From: Sandaracinaceae bacterium
Lineage (GTDB): Bacteria > Myxococcota_A > Polyangia > Polyangiales > Sandaracinaceae
Assembly (NCBI GenBank): GCA_040218145.1
Contig: JAVJQK010000033.1
Location: forward strand, 369,117 to 433,116
Direction of reading: 5' to 3'
Length of the DNA: 64,000 nucleotides
In this document: positions 17,149 to 26,560 of the stretch, piece after piece
Layout: each line of letters starts with the position of its first letter
How positions within the stretch are numbered: position 1 is the stretch's first letter
Program-made: the position numbers and the translations under genes
Notes under the pieces: generated by a model
The model's database searches: none
Told to the model about the DNA's origin: nothing
Seen by the model: the letters and a program-made list of their open reading frames with translations, nothing else

Positions 17149-19362
17149 TCAGCGGCGGTAGTTGCGGGTCTCGAGGCTCTTCGTGCGGCGGTTGCGAAGG
17201 CGCGTCGCGCTGCGGTGCTGGTTCTCCGCCCGCTTGATGAAGATCTCCTGGCAGCTCTGCGCCTCACCCTCGGCGACACGACGATGATACGTGCCGTCGG
17301 GGCGCATCTCCCAGGCGGAGCGATAGTCCTCGGCCTGCACGTCGAGGATCGCGCCCAGCTCGTCCTGCGCCGCCGGATCCTCCACGGGGACCACGGTCTC
17401 CACGCGGCTCTCGAGGTTGCGCTGCATCAGGTCCGCGGAGCCGATGTAGTACTCCTCGTCCCCGCCGTTGAGGAAGTAGTAGATGCGCGCGTGCTCGAGG
17501 AAGCGACCGACGATGCTGATGACCTTCGCCTTGTCGGTCAGCCCGGGGATCCCGGGCCGCAGCCGGCACGTGTCCCGGACGATCAGCTCGAGCTCGACGC
17601 CAGCCTTCGACGCGCGGTAGAGCGCGCGCGTCACGTCGACGTCCTCGAGGGCGTTCATCTTCATGCGGATGAGCCCGCGCCGCCCCGCCTCGACGTGCCC
17701 GATCTCGCGCTCGATCTTCGAGAGCATCGCGCGCTTCAGCACCTTCGGCGCCGGCAAGAGCTTGTGATAGTCGCGGCCCGGCGTGTAGCCGGTCGTCAGG
17801 TAGTTGAACAGCTCCGTCAGGTCGTGGCCGATCTGCGGATCGCACGTGAACAGCCCGACGTCCGAGTAGAGCCGCGCCGTGCCCGAGTGATAGTTGCCCG
17901 TCCCGAGGTGCGCGTAGCGGCGCAGGCCGTCGTAGTCCTGCCGGACGACGAGGATCACCTTGCAATGCGTCTTGAGGCCCACGACGCCGTAGGTGACGTG
18001 GATGCCGACCGCCTCGAGCCGGTTCGCCCAGCGGATGTTGGCCTGCTCGTCGAAGCGGGCCTTGAGCTCCACGACGACCGCGACCTGCTTGCCGTTGCGG
18101 GCCGCCTGCTCGAGGTGCCGGACGATCTTCGACTCCTCCGCCGTGCGGTAGATGGTCGCCTTGATCGCGCGCACCTTCGGGTCGTTGGCCGCCTCCTCGA
18201 GGAAGCTCTCCACGCTGGTCGCGAACGACTGATAGGGGTGGTGCACGAGCACCGAGCGCCGGTCGCGGATGACGTGGAAGAGGTTGCGGTCGGTCTTCAG
18301 GTCCGGGTGATCGACCGGGTGGTGCATCGGCGTCTTGAGCTCGGGCAGATCGATCTTGAACAGCTCCATGAGGTCGGCGAGCCCGAGCATCCCGTCGATC
18401 TCGAAGACGTCCTCGTCCTCGTCCAGGCCGAGCTCCGCCGCGAGGAAGCCGCGGGTGAGCGGCGTCATGCCCTCGGCCACGGTCAGCCGCACGATCGGGG
18501 CGAAGCGGCGCTCTCGCAGCTCCGTCTCGATCAGCGCGAGCAGGTCGTCCGCCTGCTCCTCGTCCTTCTCCGTGTTGGCGTTCCGCGTCACCCGGAACAG
18601 CTCGACGTTGTCGATGATCATGCCCGGGAAGAGCAGATCCAGGTTGGCCGCCATCACGTCCTCGAGCGGCACGAAGACCTGCTCGGTCCCCACGCGCAGG
18701 AGCCGCGGGATGCCCCCGCCGACGGGCACCTTCACCCGCGCGCGCAGGCTGTCCGGATCGGAGTCCGAGCGCCGGAGCGTGACGAGGATGTTGAGCGAGA
18801 GGTTCGAGACGAACGGGAACGGGTGCGCCGGGTCCATCGCCTGGGGCGTGACCAGCGGGAAGACGTTGTGCAGGTAGTGGTCGCGGAGGTGGGCCTGCTG
18901 GTCGGTGGACAGGTCGCTCCAGGTGCAGAGCTTGATGCCCGCCTCGAGCAGCGCCGCGCGCAGCTCCCCGAGCAGCTTCTGCGAGCGCTCCTTGAGCCCG
19001 CGCATCACGGCGTAGCACTCCGCGATCTGCTGCCGCGGCGTGCGGCCGTCCGGGGTCACCGTCTGCACACCGGCCGCGACCTGCTGCTTCAGGCCGCCGA
19101 GCCGCTTCATCACGAACTCGTCGAGCGTCCCGTTCGCGATGGCGAGGAACTTCACGCGCTCGAGCAGCGGGTTGCGCTCGTCCTCCGCCTCGTGGAGCAC
19201 CCGCCGGTTGAAGGCGAGCCAGGTCAGCTCGCGATTCAGGAGCAGCTCCGGCGAGTCGAGATCGATCTCGGCCGGGATGGCCAGCGGCATCGGCTGGGGG
19301 GTGGGGATGGACTGCCGCTCGGGCGCTTCCACGGTCCCGGGGGAGCTCGCTTCGCTGGACAT
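17149..19362 (-). CDS. ppk1: Polyphosphate kinase 1
   Basis: 737 residues from ATG 19362 (MSSEASSPG); an in-frame earlier start at 19407 is less likely. N domain LLNRELTWLAFNRRVLHEAEDE, head domain, and the two PLD-like C domains: catalytic His in VVGLKTHCKVILVVR (about His466, equivalent to E. coli H435), RYAHLGTGNYHSGTARLYSDVGLFT, and the second His in ISIVGRFLEHARIYYF. The protein makes inorganic polyphosphate from ATP reversibly. Full length and all key residues are present. No ppx is adjacent. Confidence 0.96.
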   Translation of the reverse strand: MSSEASSPGTVEAPERQSIPTPQPMPLAIPAEIDLDSPELLLNRELTWLAFNRRVLHEAEDERNPLLERVKFLAIANGTLDEFVMKRLGGLKQQVAAGVQTVTPDGRTPRQQIAECYAVMRGLKERSQKLLGELRAALLEAGIKLCTWSDLSTDQQAHLRDHYLHNVFPLVTPQAMDPAHPFPFVSNLSLNILVTLRRSDSDPDSLRARVKVPVGGGIPRLLRVGTEQVFVPLEDVMAANLDLLFPGMIIDNVELFRVTRNANTEKDEEQADDLLALIETELRERRFAPIVRLTVAEGMTPLTRGFLAAELGLDEDEDVFEIDGMLGLADLMELFKIDLPELKTPMHHPVDHPDLKTDRNLFHVIRDRRSVLVHHPYQSFATSVESFLEEAANDPKVRAIKATIYRTAEESKIVRHLEQAARNGKQVAVVVELKARFDEQANIRWANRLEAVGIHVTYGVVGLKTHCKVILVVRQDYDGLRRYAHLGTGNYHSGTARLYSDVGLFTCDPQIGHDLTELFNYLTTGYTPGRDYHKLLPAPKVLKRAMLSKIEREIGHVEAGRRGLIRMKMNALEDVDVTRALYRASKAGVELELIVRDTCRLRPGIPGLTDKAKVISIVGRFLEHARIYYFLNGGDEEYYIGSADLMQRNLESRVETVVPVEDPAAQDELGAILDVQAEDYRSAWEMRPDGTYHRRVAEGEAQSCQEIFIKRAENQHRSATRLRNRRTKSLETRNYRR

Positions 19363-19444
19363 GTCGCTCACCCCCGGAAAGTACGAGATTCCGGGGCGAT
19401 GGACCACCCTGGCGCGGCGCCGTCCGGGGACTACTCATGGCCCC

Positions 19445-20098
19445 ATGCGGCACTGGCAGATCCTGGGGGTCGCGGTCTGCCTCCTCGCCGCCCCCACCCC
19501 CGTCTCGGCGCAGCCGCGGTGCCCGACCATCGAGGGCGGCGACGAGGCGCTGGCGGAGCGTCCGGTCGAGGAGCGCGCGGCCTTCGTGCTCGCGGCGAGC
19601 CGCCAGGCCTTCGCCGAGTCCGAGACCTGGACGACGATCTACGCCGTCGGCTACCTCGGGCTCGCGGCGGGGCAGCTCGCGCTCGGGGTCGCTCTGAACG
19701 ACGAGGACCGGCTCATCGACTACCAGATCGGCGCGGCCAGCTCGATGATCGGCGTCGCGAGCCTGTTCATCCTCCCCGCGGCCATCCTGCGCGAGCAGCC
19801 CGCGGTCGAGACGCTGGCCCCGGCCGCGGCGGCGGGGGACTGCGAGGCGCTGGCCGAGGCGGAGCGGGTCCTCCTCCGCGGCGCGGCGAGCGAGGACTTC
19901 GGCACGAGCTGGCTGATGCACGTCGGCGGCGTCCTCTTCAACCTCGCCGTCGGCCTCTACATGGGGCTCTTCTACGGACACTGGGAGAGCGGCGCGATCT
20001 CCGCCGGCGTCGGCATCGCCATCGGCGAGCTGCAGATCCTCACCCGCCCCACCCCGCTGGGCGACGCTCTGGCCCGCTACCGGGCGGGGACGTTCTAG
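19445..20098 (+). CDS. Hypothetical secreted/membrane protein
   Basis: 217 residues with a signal peptide (MRHWQILGVAVCLLAAPTPVSAQ). Downstream are three or four hydrophobic stretches: TIYAVGYLGLAAGQLALGVAL, SMIGVASLFILPAAIL, GGVLFNLAVGLYMGLFYGHW and AISAGVGIAIGELQI, so it is probably polytopic. No family recognised. Divergent from ppk1 with 82 nt between starts. The next gene follows after 30 nt, so it may lead the tubulin-like operon. Confidence 0.65.
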   Translation: MRHWQILGVAVCLLAAPTPVSAQPRCPTIEGGDEALAERPVEERAAFVLAASRQAFAESETWTTIYAVGYLGLAAGQLALGVALNDEDRLIDYQIGAASSMIGVASLFILPAAILREQPAVETLAPAAAAGDCEALAEAERVLLRGAASEDFGTSWLMHVGGVLFNLAVGLYMGLFYGHWESGAISAGVGIAIGELQILTRPTPLGDALARYRAGTF

Positions 20099-20128
20099 AC
20101 GGCCGCCGCCTCGGATATCCTCGCGCCC

Positions 20129-20578
20129 GTGGGGGGAGAGCAGAGGTTCGCGGAAGGGGACTCGGAGATCTGCATGGATCACCGCGCGTTCCCCTTGCTG
20201 CTGCACACGTGGTGCGGGCGCCCGACGAGCCGCATCGTCGCGCAGTACTTCGACGAGGTCGCGAAGCTCGGTCCGCCGCGGCAGCCGTACTTCATCATCA
20301 CCGACGCGGCCCGCGCCGGCCGACCGGACGCCGCGGTGCGACGCCTCATCAGCGAGCGGAGCGCGGCGCTCGCCGAGCAGCGAGAGGCGCTGGCGATGGG
20401 GAGCGTCGTGATCGTCACCAACCCGCTGGTGCGCGGCGCCCTGACCGCGATGGCCTGGTTCGACGCGAGCATGAGCGAGATCGAGTACGCGCCCGATCTG
20501 CCCAGCGCGCTGATGCACGCGCGCATGGTGCTGGGGGGCCGCGGGATCCCGTGGCCGAGCCGCGCCGACGCGCTCTGA
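20129..20578 (+). CDS. Small STAS/SpoIIAA-like protein, first of tubulin-like gene set
   Basis: GTG start at 20129, 149 residues. The pattern FPLLLHTWCGRPT ... PYFIITDAARAGRPDAAVRRLISERSAALAEQREAL ... GSVVIVTNPLVRGALTAMAWF looks like the alternating strand/helix layout of myxobacterial STAS/SpoIIAA-like single-domain proteins, but similarity is weak. No signal or membrane helix. It precedes the tubulin-like gene by 65 nt, on the same strand, and is probably cotranscribed. Confidence 0.55.
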   Translation: MGGEQRFAEGDSEICMDHRAFPLLLHTWCGRPTSRIVAQYFDEVAKLGPPRQPYFIITDAARAGRPDAAVRRLISERSAALAEQREALAMGSVVIVTNPLVRGALTAMAWFDASMSEIEYAPDLPSALMHARMVLGGRGIPWPSRADAL

Positions 20579-20643
20579 TCGGAAGCTCCGTCGCGCCCTG
20601 CGCCTTCTGATACAGTCTCCGCCGGTTTCCGGAGGGGCAACGA

Positions 20644-23600
20644 ATGCCGATCAAGATCATGCCGGGTGAAGTCACGCCGACCCTCTTCGTGGGGCTCGGC
20701 GGATCGGGCGGACAGGCCATCGGGCGCATCGCGAAGCGCCTGCGCGCGAGCCAGGACTACGCGCTGAAGTACCAGTCGCTCGTGCGCTTCGTCGCCGTGG
20801 ACACCAACGCCGCCGACCTCGCGCGCCTGCGCCAGGGCTATGGCCCGGTAGGGCACGTCGACGCGACCATCACGCTCAGCGACTTCGACAAGGTCGAGTA
20901 CACCAAGCTCCGCCGCGGCGAGACCTTCGCCGACGCCGACGACTTCTTCACGCAGTGGGTGCACCCCTGGTACCGCTTCCGCGAGGAGTCGGGCGCGGGC
21001 GCAGGACAGATCCGCATCGAGAGCCGGCTCGGCTTCTTCCGGTCCATCGAGGTCGGAGAGCTGACGCGTCAGCTGCAGGACATCCTCGCGGAGCTCCGCA
21101 GCCACCAGCACGGGATGCGCCGCCAGGGCGCCCCGCTCCAGGTCTTCGTCTACTTCAGCACCGCCGGCGGCACCGGCTCGGGCGCGTTCTTGCCCTTCGC
21201 GTACGTGCTGCGCGACCTCATCGGCGACAAGGCGGCGCGCATCTTCGGCTTCGCGATCCTCCCCGACGCCTTCGAGGAGGTCGTGGGCATGAACCGCGAC
21301 GGCACGCTCGCCAACGGCTACGCGGCGCTGAAGGAGCTCGAGCACCTCAACCGGCTCGACACCCAGGTGCCCGACGCGAGCGAGCCGAACGTCTTCCACT
21401 ACGACCCGCGCAACAAGCACAAGACCACCGTCTCGCGGCGCCCCTTCGACCTCATCTACGTGGTCGACCGCCCCAACGACTTCAGCGTCGACGACGTGGG
21501 CGACGCGCTCGCGGACGCGACCTACGTCCAGATCTTCAGCCCGATCCTCGGCGACCAGCAGGGCGACTACGACAACTACACCAAGGAGAGCCGGACGGTC
21601 TTCCCGCCCGAGCTCGGCGACGACGGCTACACCGCGTTCTACGGGACGCTCGGCGCGTCGGTCCTGGTCCTGCCGCGCGAAGACATCCTCAAATACTGCG
21701 CGCGCCGATTCGCGGCGACGGCGGTACGCCGCTACCTCCTGCTCGACGACCCGGCCCTCGTCAGCGAGGCGCAGCAGGAGCGCTTCAAGCAGTTCAACGT
21801 CGACCGCGCGGAGCTCGAGCGGCTCAGCCCCGAGGCGCGCGCCGAGCGGCTCGACACCGCCTTCGTGCAGAAGCTCGACATGCTGGCCGAGCAGGATCAG
21901 GAGGGGGGCCACTGGCATCGCCTGAAGAGCGTCGGCGAGACCGCGAGCGCGAAGCTCGGCGAGGTCAGCCAGCAGACCGAAGGCGAGCTGCGCTCGTGCT
22001 GCGCGCAGATCCGCGAGATCAGCGCCGACCGCATCCTCGACGACGCGTGGACGCCCGCCGCGACGATGAACACGCTCGCGCGCGAGGTGGCCCAGGCGAA
22101 GAGCGAGATCGACGCCAAGGTCGCGGCCGTGGTGGCGCAGATCGAGAGCGGCGACTTCTGGGCGGACCTCCTGAGCAAGGCGGGCCCCGACGCGGCGCCC
22201 GAGCTGTCGCCCTACGAGCAGCGCTACGTGCTCATCAAATTCCGCGGGCCGGGTGGGCCGCTCTCGAGCGGCGCCATGGACGAGCTGGCGCAGAACGTGG
22301 CCCGGCTCCGCGCGGAGGCCGACCTCGGTCGGGACAGCCGCTTCCGGAGCGAGATGGACGCCCACGCGGCGGAGATCAAGCGCACCTACGGCGGCTGGGA
22401 CAAGCTCCTGACCCGCAAGGACAAGGACTTCGAGGCCGCGCGCGACCGCACCGTCGCCACCTTCAACGAGTACGTCGACAAGAGCCGCGCGCTCTTGATC
22501 CGCGGCGCCCTCTACGACATCGGCGTCGCCCTCGGTCGCGCGGCGGACAACCTCCGCGGCAGCTACCGCAACATCGAGAGCAGCGCGGGGCGGCTCGCGA
22601 CGGAGCTCGAGGAGAAGGCGCGCCGCTTCGAGTACGACGGAGGCCCCGACGCGCAGGCCAACGAGTTCGTGCTCGACGTGGAGGTGCTCCAGCACCCGAA
22701 CGGGCGCGACCGGTTCTGGGGCTGGTACTACGAGGACCAGGTCGCGACGCGGCCCGAGTCGAGCGACCAGGGCGAGGTGCTCGAGGCGGTCCGCGAGGCG
22801 CTGCGCCCGAAGTACGACGAGCAGGGCCGGGCGCTCCGGCGCACCGCGCGCGAGATGATCAGCGACGTGGAGCAGTCGCTCATCGGAGCGGCGGCGCGCT
22901 TCCTGACCAAGCCCATCCTCGGCGACCCCGACTCGGACGACCCGTTCGAGCGGCAGGGCCTGCGGCTCGATGACGCGCTCGCCCTCGAGGCGAAGTACTA
23001 CGGGCTGACGACCGAGAAGGTGGGCGCGGCGCCGCGAGACGCGCTCGGCAGCCAGTCGCCGCTCTCGCCCAGCGCGCTCTGGCAGCTCGAGCCCGTCAAG
23101 CGCTACGTGCGGCGCAAGATCGAGACGGCGCTCTCGAAGGCGCAGCCGCTGACCCGCTTCCACCCGGAGGCGAAGAGCATGATCAACCACGCGGACATGC
23201 TGCTCATCGGGTTGCACGCGCAGCTGTCGGGCGGCGACTTCTCCGCCATGCTCGACGAGGCCACCTACGGCAAGAGCGCCAACGTCATCGAGGACTGGGA
23301 CGACCCCGACCGCATCGTGCTCTACCGCTCGATCCTCGGGGTGCCCGTCTACTGCTTCCCCCACGTCAACGAAGAGATGAAGGCGGCGTACCGTCGCTAT
23401 CAGTCCAAGTCCGACAAGGGCTGGCCGCTGCACATCGACTTCGCGTTCGAGGGCCTGAACGACCTCGACCCGGAGGACGCGAAGCGGCACAAGGCGGCGG
23501 AGGCGGAGCGCCTGAAGGTCGGCCTGACCGCGATCGCGCTCGGGACGGCGCGCGGCGCGGTGGTCTCGAAGGACGGCATCTTCGCGCTCGAGCTCGAGAG

Positions 23601-23877
23601 CGGCCAGAGCGTGATGCTGGCCGCCAGCCTGACCGACGCGGCGACCCGCCTCCTGCACCTCGAGGACGACAAGCCCGCCGTCTACGACCTGGCCGTGGCC
23701 CCGCTCGTGGCCGACGCGCGCAAGGTGAGCGCGGAGAAGGCGCTCGCCGCGGAGGCGAAGTCGGCGACCGAGTCGTGGAAGAAGCGCTGCGTCTCGCTCG
23801 AGCTGATGGACACCCGCGACGCGGCCGAGGAGCGCGAGTACCAGGCGCTCCGAGAGGCGACGAAGCTCCTCGCGTGA
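20644..23877 (+). CDS. Large tubulin/FtsZ-superfamily GTPase-like protein
   Basis: 1077 residues, ATG at 20644 after ggaggggcaacga (strong ribosome site). N-terminal nucleotide loop TLFVGLGGSGGQAIGRIAKRL (GLGGSGG, 17-23), VAVDTN (51-55) and the tubulin signature YFSTAGGTGSGAFLPF (GGTGSG, 175-180), then NGYAALKELEHLNRLD where tubulins contact the base. This matches the 'tubulin-like' (Tubulin_2) family, a distant FtsZ relative with a long C-terminal extension. Residues about 380-1000 are mostly helical and charged, probably a coiled-coil or stalk region. The protein may form filaments, and a membrane-remodelling role has been proposed for related families; here it is unknown. Confidence 0.85.
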   Translation: MPIKIMPGEVTPTLFVGLGGSGGQAIGRIAKRLRASQDYALKYQSLVRFVAVDTNAADLARLRQGYGPVGHVDATITLSDFDKVEYTKLRRGETFADADDFFTQWVHPWYRFREESGAGAGQIRIESRLGFFRSIEVGELTRQLQDILAELRSHQHGMRRQGAPLQVFVYFSTAGGTGSGAFLPFAYVLRDLIGDKAARIFGFAILPDAFEEVVGMNRDGTLANGYAALKELEHLNRLDTQVPDASEPNVFHYDPRNKHKTTVSRRPFDLIYVVDRPNDFSVDDVGDALADATYVQIFSPILGDQQGDYDNYTKESRTVFPPELGDDGYTAFYGTLGASVLVLPREDILKYCARRFAATAVRRYLLLDDPALVSEAQQERFKQFNVDRAELERLSPEARAERLDTAFVQKLDMLAEQDQEGGHWHRLKSVGETASAKLGEVSQQTEGELRSCCAQIREISADRILDDAWTPAATMNTLAREVAQAKSEIDAKVAAVVAQIESGDFWADLLSKAGPDAAPELSPYEQRYVLIKFRGPGGPLSSGAMDELAQNVARLRAEADLGRDSRFRSEMDAHAAEIKRTYGGWDKLLTRKDKDFEAARDRTVATFNEYVDKSRALLIRGALYDIGVALGRAADNLRGSYRNIESSAGRLATELEEKARRFEYDGGPDAQANEFVLDVEVLQHPNGRDRFWGWYYEDQVATRPESSDQGEVLEAVREALRPKYDEQGRALRRTAREMISDVEQSLIGAAARFLTKPILGDPDSDDPFERQGLRLDDALALEAKYYGLTTEKVGAAPRDALGSQSPLSPSALWQLEPVKRYVRRKIETALSKAQPLTRFHPEAKSMINHADMLLIGLHAQLSGGDFSAMLDEATYGKSANVIEDWDDPDRIVLYRSILGVPVYCFPHVNEEMKAAYRRYQSKSDKGWPLHIDFAFEGLNDLDPEDAKRHKAAEAERLKVGLTAIALGTARGAVVSKDGIFALELESGQSVMLAASLTDAATRLLHLEDDKPAVYDLAVAPLVADARKVSAEKALAAEAKSATESWKKRCVSLELMDTRDAAEEREYQALREATKLLA

Positions 23878-23907
23878 GCACCGTATGAGCACCGTATGAG
23901 CACCGCA
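23875..23907 (+). repeat. Three 11-bp tandem repeats forming a start/stop ladder
   Basis: tgagcaccgta, tgagcaccgta, tgagcaccgca run from the tubulin-like stop codon to the next gene's ATG. Each unit creates a four-codon mini-ORF (GTG or ATG-AGC-ACC-GYA-TGA) whose stop overlaps the next ATG, ending in the ATGA at 23907-23910 that contains the real start of the next gene. Confidence 0.85.
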
Positions 23908-26396
23908 TGATTACCACCCCGGAGGTCCCCTCGATCCTCGTCGGGTTGGGCACCTTCGGCGCGAAGGTGGTCCGCCGCGTGCTGGACGAGCGCGCCGAGG
24001 CGCTCGGCCGAGGCGGCGCCGACGACGACGACGCGCTGCTCTCCTCCATCGTCGTCGAGCGCGCGCCGCGCCCGGACGCGGTGGCGGCCAAGGTCATCGA
24101 GGAGGCGCGGAGCCTGCTCGCCCACCCGCGGCTCGTGCGCGCGCGGGACCGCCGCAGCGCCGAGGGGCTGACGCGGCTCCACATCTTCGTGGTGGCCAAC
24201 CTCGCGGACGACGCGCGGGAGTCGCTCGGGGAGGTGCTGGCCCACGTCGAGCGGCGGCTGCTGCGGGAGCTCTCCCCCATCTTCGAGTCGTTCCGCACCG
24301 GGGCCGAGCGCAACCTCGTCGTGCTGCCGCTGCTCGCGATGCCCCACCCCGCCGCGCACCCCGACGGCGAGGCGTTGATCGCCACCGTGCGCGCCCTCAG
24401 CCGACAGCTCGCCGCGCGCCCCGCCCGCGCCCGCGCCGTGCCGCAGCTCTTCCTCATCGAGGACGTGGCCGAGTTCAGCGTGCTCGGCGACGCGGAGCTG
24501 ACCCAGTGCGTGCGCAACTTCTTGACCTTGCTGCTCTACTCGCTCAGCAGCGTCGGCCCGGTCGCGCAGCTCCTGTACGGCGACGCGCCCGAGGAGCCGC
24601 TCGCCACCTTCGTCTGCGCGGTGAGCGAGCTGCCGCGACGCGCGCTCACCACCTACGCAACGGACGCCATCTGTCTGGAGGTCTGCGACGCGGTGCTCGA
24701 GCGCGAAGGGGACGACGTGAGCCTCCCCGAGATCGACGCGCTCGAGGAGGTGGAGCTGGCCGCGTTCGACGAGCCGCGCGACGCCGACCGCGACGTGCTC
24801 GAGCTGCTCAACCGCTACTACCCGGAGGTGCGCCGGGACCCGGAGCCGCGGTGGTGGGAGGGCGCGGAGGCGCTGCGAGAGCGCTACGGGCCCGACCCCG
24901 GTGACCCGAGCCGCGACGACGCGCAGCCCGCCCCGGAGCCCCCGGTGGGCTGGGCCCTGACCCGCATGCGGGAGATCGAGAAGTCCTGGCGCATGCTCCA
25001 GCGGCGCCGCTTCGACGACGCGATCGGCGGTGAGCGAGAGCGCATCGCCAAGGACCGCGACGCCACGCTCGCGGGGATCCGTCGCCGCGTGGACGAGGCG
25101 CTCTGGTCCGATCCCGACCCGGACGCGTTCCGACGCGCGGGGCTGTTGCTTCAGCGCATGGAGCGCGCGGTCTCCCTGCGGCTCGAGGACGCCATCCGCG
25201 ACCGCGACGCGGCCCTGCCCGTCCCGCCTCCGTCCTTCGAGACCTTCCGAGACGCGCACGCGGGGTTCATGGACGCCGCGCGCCGCAAGCCCGACCTCGC
25301 GCGCGTCGTCCTCTACGGCCTCCTGTTCACCGCGGCCGGCGTGCTCTTCGCGCCGATCGTCTTGCGGGCGATCGCAGAGGCGCTGTCGATCGAGCCGAGC
25401 GCGTGGCAGTCCCCGTGGCTGCGCGAGCGCGGCTGGCTCACCGCGCTCGTCGTCAGCGGCGCGGGCGTCGGCGCGTTCCTCGGCCTGCATCACCGCAAGG
25501 CCCACCTCGCGGTGCGGGACGCCTTCCACGACATGTTCGACGCGCTGACGAACACGGTCACGGGCCTGCGCGACTCGGTGCTCGAGTACTTCGCCTCGCG
25601 CCTGCGGCTCGCGCGCGAGGTGGCCCGGGTCGAGGCGCTGCTCGCGGTGCGGAGCGCGATCGCGTCGGACGCGGAGCGGCTGACCCTCGTCGACCGCGCC
25701 GCGCGGCGGGCGCGCTCGCACCTGCTGGAGTCGCTGCGCGCGGTCCGCGTCGAGCGGGACGCGGAGGGCCGCCTCGATCCCAGCGGGCTCTTCGGCCAGG
25801 GCGAGGAGGCGCTGGTCGAGTCGATGCTCCCGCCCGAGGCGAAGGAGCACCTCGCGTCGCTGCTCCCGGTGAGCATGCGCGACGGCCGGGTCCGCGACAC
25901 CCTCTTCGCCCTCGCGCGCGACCAGCGCTATCGCCACCGCTGGCGCGAGGAGGTCCCCTTCACCTCGCTCGCCGCGCTGCGCGGCGCCGCCTGGTCCCAC
26001 GCCGAGCCCGCCGCGACGTGGGACCCGCTCGAGATGCCCGAGAGCGCCGACGCCACGACCCGGGCCCTCGCCGGCTTCGCGCGGCGGCAGGCCCGCTCCC
26101 TCCACGTGGCGCTCAACGTCTCGGGGCACGACATGCGGGACGCCTCCGGCACCACGGTCGCGCTCTCGGGAGAGCTCATCGCGCCGCCCCGCGCCTTCGA
26201 CGACGTCCGCCGGCTGCTGGCCGAGGAGGGCGCGGCCGGTCGCGCGCGCGTCCCCGTGAGCCGAGGCCAGGATCCCGACCGCGCCTTCTACGTGATGACG
26301 GTCGGCGACATCGCGGACGACGCGGTCGCCTCGCTCGCGCCGCCTCCGGGCGACGACGACGGCCTCTTCGAGATCGAGCGCCAGCCCCCTCGATAG
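23907..26396 (+). CDS. Membrane partner of tubulin-like protein, with GLGxFG N-terminus
   Basis: 829 residues, ATG at 23907. The N-terminus SILVGLGTFGAKVVRRVLDE mirrors the nucleotide-loop region of the tubulin-like protein, and FVVANLADD and VLPLLAMPHP follow as Rossmann-like strands, but no GGTGSG signature is visible, so it may be a degenerate tubulin-like domain. Helical middle, then two transmembrane helices (VVLYGLLFTAAGVLFAPIVL, about 467-487, and LTALVVSGAGVGAFLGLHH, about 512-530), and a cytoplasmic C-terminal half. It likely recruits the tubulin-like protein to the membrane. The stop codon lies inside the target duplication of the MITE-like element. Confidence 0.72.
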   Translation: MITTPEVPSILVGLGTFGAKVVRRVLDERAEALGRGGADDDDALLSSIVVERAPRPDAVAAKVIEEARSLLAHPRLVRARDRRSAEGLTRLHIFVVANLADDARESLGEVLAHVERRLLRELSPIFESFRTGAERNLVVLPLLAMPHPAAHPDGEALIATVRALSRQLAARPARARAVPQLFLIEDVAEFSVLGDAELTQCVRNFLTLLLYSLSSVGPVAQLLYGDAPEEPLATFVCAVSELPRRALTTYATDAICLEVCDAVLEREGDDVSLPEIDALEEVELAAFDEPRDADRDVLELLNRYYPEVRRDPEPRWWEGAEALRERYGPDPGDPSRDDAQPAPEPPVGWALTRMREIEKSWRMLQRRRFDDAIGGERERIAKDRDATLAGIRRRVDEALWSDPDPDAFRRAGLLLQRMERAVSLRLEDAIRDRDAALPVPPPSFETFRDAHAGFMDAARRKPDLARVVLYGLLFTAAGVLFAPIVLRAIAEALSIEPSAWQSPWLRERGWLTALVVSGAGVGAFLGLHHRKAHLAVRDAFHDMFDALTNTVTGLRDSVLEYFASRLRLAREVARVEALLAVRSAIASDAERLTLVDRAARRARSHLLESLRAVRVERDAEGRLDPSGLFGQGEEALVESMLPPEAKEHLASLLPVSMRDGRVRDTLFALARDQRYRHRWREEVPFTSLAALRGAAWSHAEPAATWDPLEMPESADATTRALAGFARRQARSLHVALNVSGHDMRDASGTTVALSGELIAPPRAFDDVRRLLAEEGAAGRARVPVSRGQDPDRAFYVMTVGDIADDAVASLAPPPGDDDGLFEIERQPPR

Positions 26397-26551
26397 GACT
26401 ACTTGGTCACATGTCGGCGGATGATCGCGACGGACAGTGGTTTCGGGCGCGCCGCGACGATGAAGGAGGGGCTATCAGCCCCTTCGAGGAGGAGCGACAT
26501 GCCCGGAACCGCTGAACGAGCGAGGGCCGTCGTGAATGTGACCAAGTAGTC
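26397..26551. mobile_element. 155-bp MITE-like element, 16-bp TIRs, 4-bp target duplication
   Basis: Perfect 16-bp terminal inverted repeats gactacttggtcacat (26397-26412) and its complement (26536-26551), flanked on both sides by ATAG (26393-26396 and 26552-26555). The interior has a 7-bp hairpin (aggggct/agcccct, 26467-26483) and no transposase. The left ATAG contains the TAG stop of the preceding gene, so that stop codon is part of the target duplication. A 16-codon ORF (26499-26549) with a strong aggagg site is also present. Confidence 0.65.
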
Positions 26552-26560
26552 ATAGGTCGC

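Noticed and set aside
2..19362. phoU and ppk1 as one phosphate gene cluster
   Set aside because: They are about 17 kb apart with unrelated genes between them; only a functional link can be claimed.
23875..23907. CRISPR-like repeats
   Set aside because: The 11-bp units are directly adjacent with no spacers; no cas genes or longer regular repeats occur anywhere in the window.
26499..26549. 16-codon ORF ending VNVTK with a strong ribosome site, resembling the start of Phd/YefM antitoxins
   Set aside because: Too short to support; the frame stops where an antitoxin would continue, and it lies within the terminal repeat of the MITE-like element.
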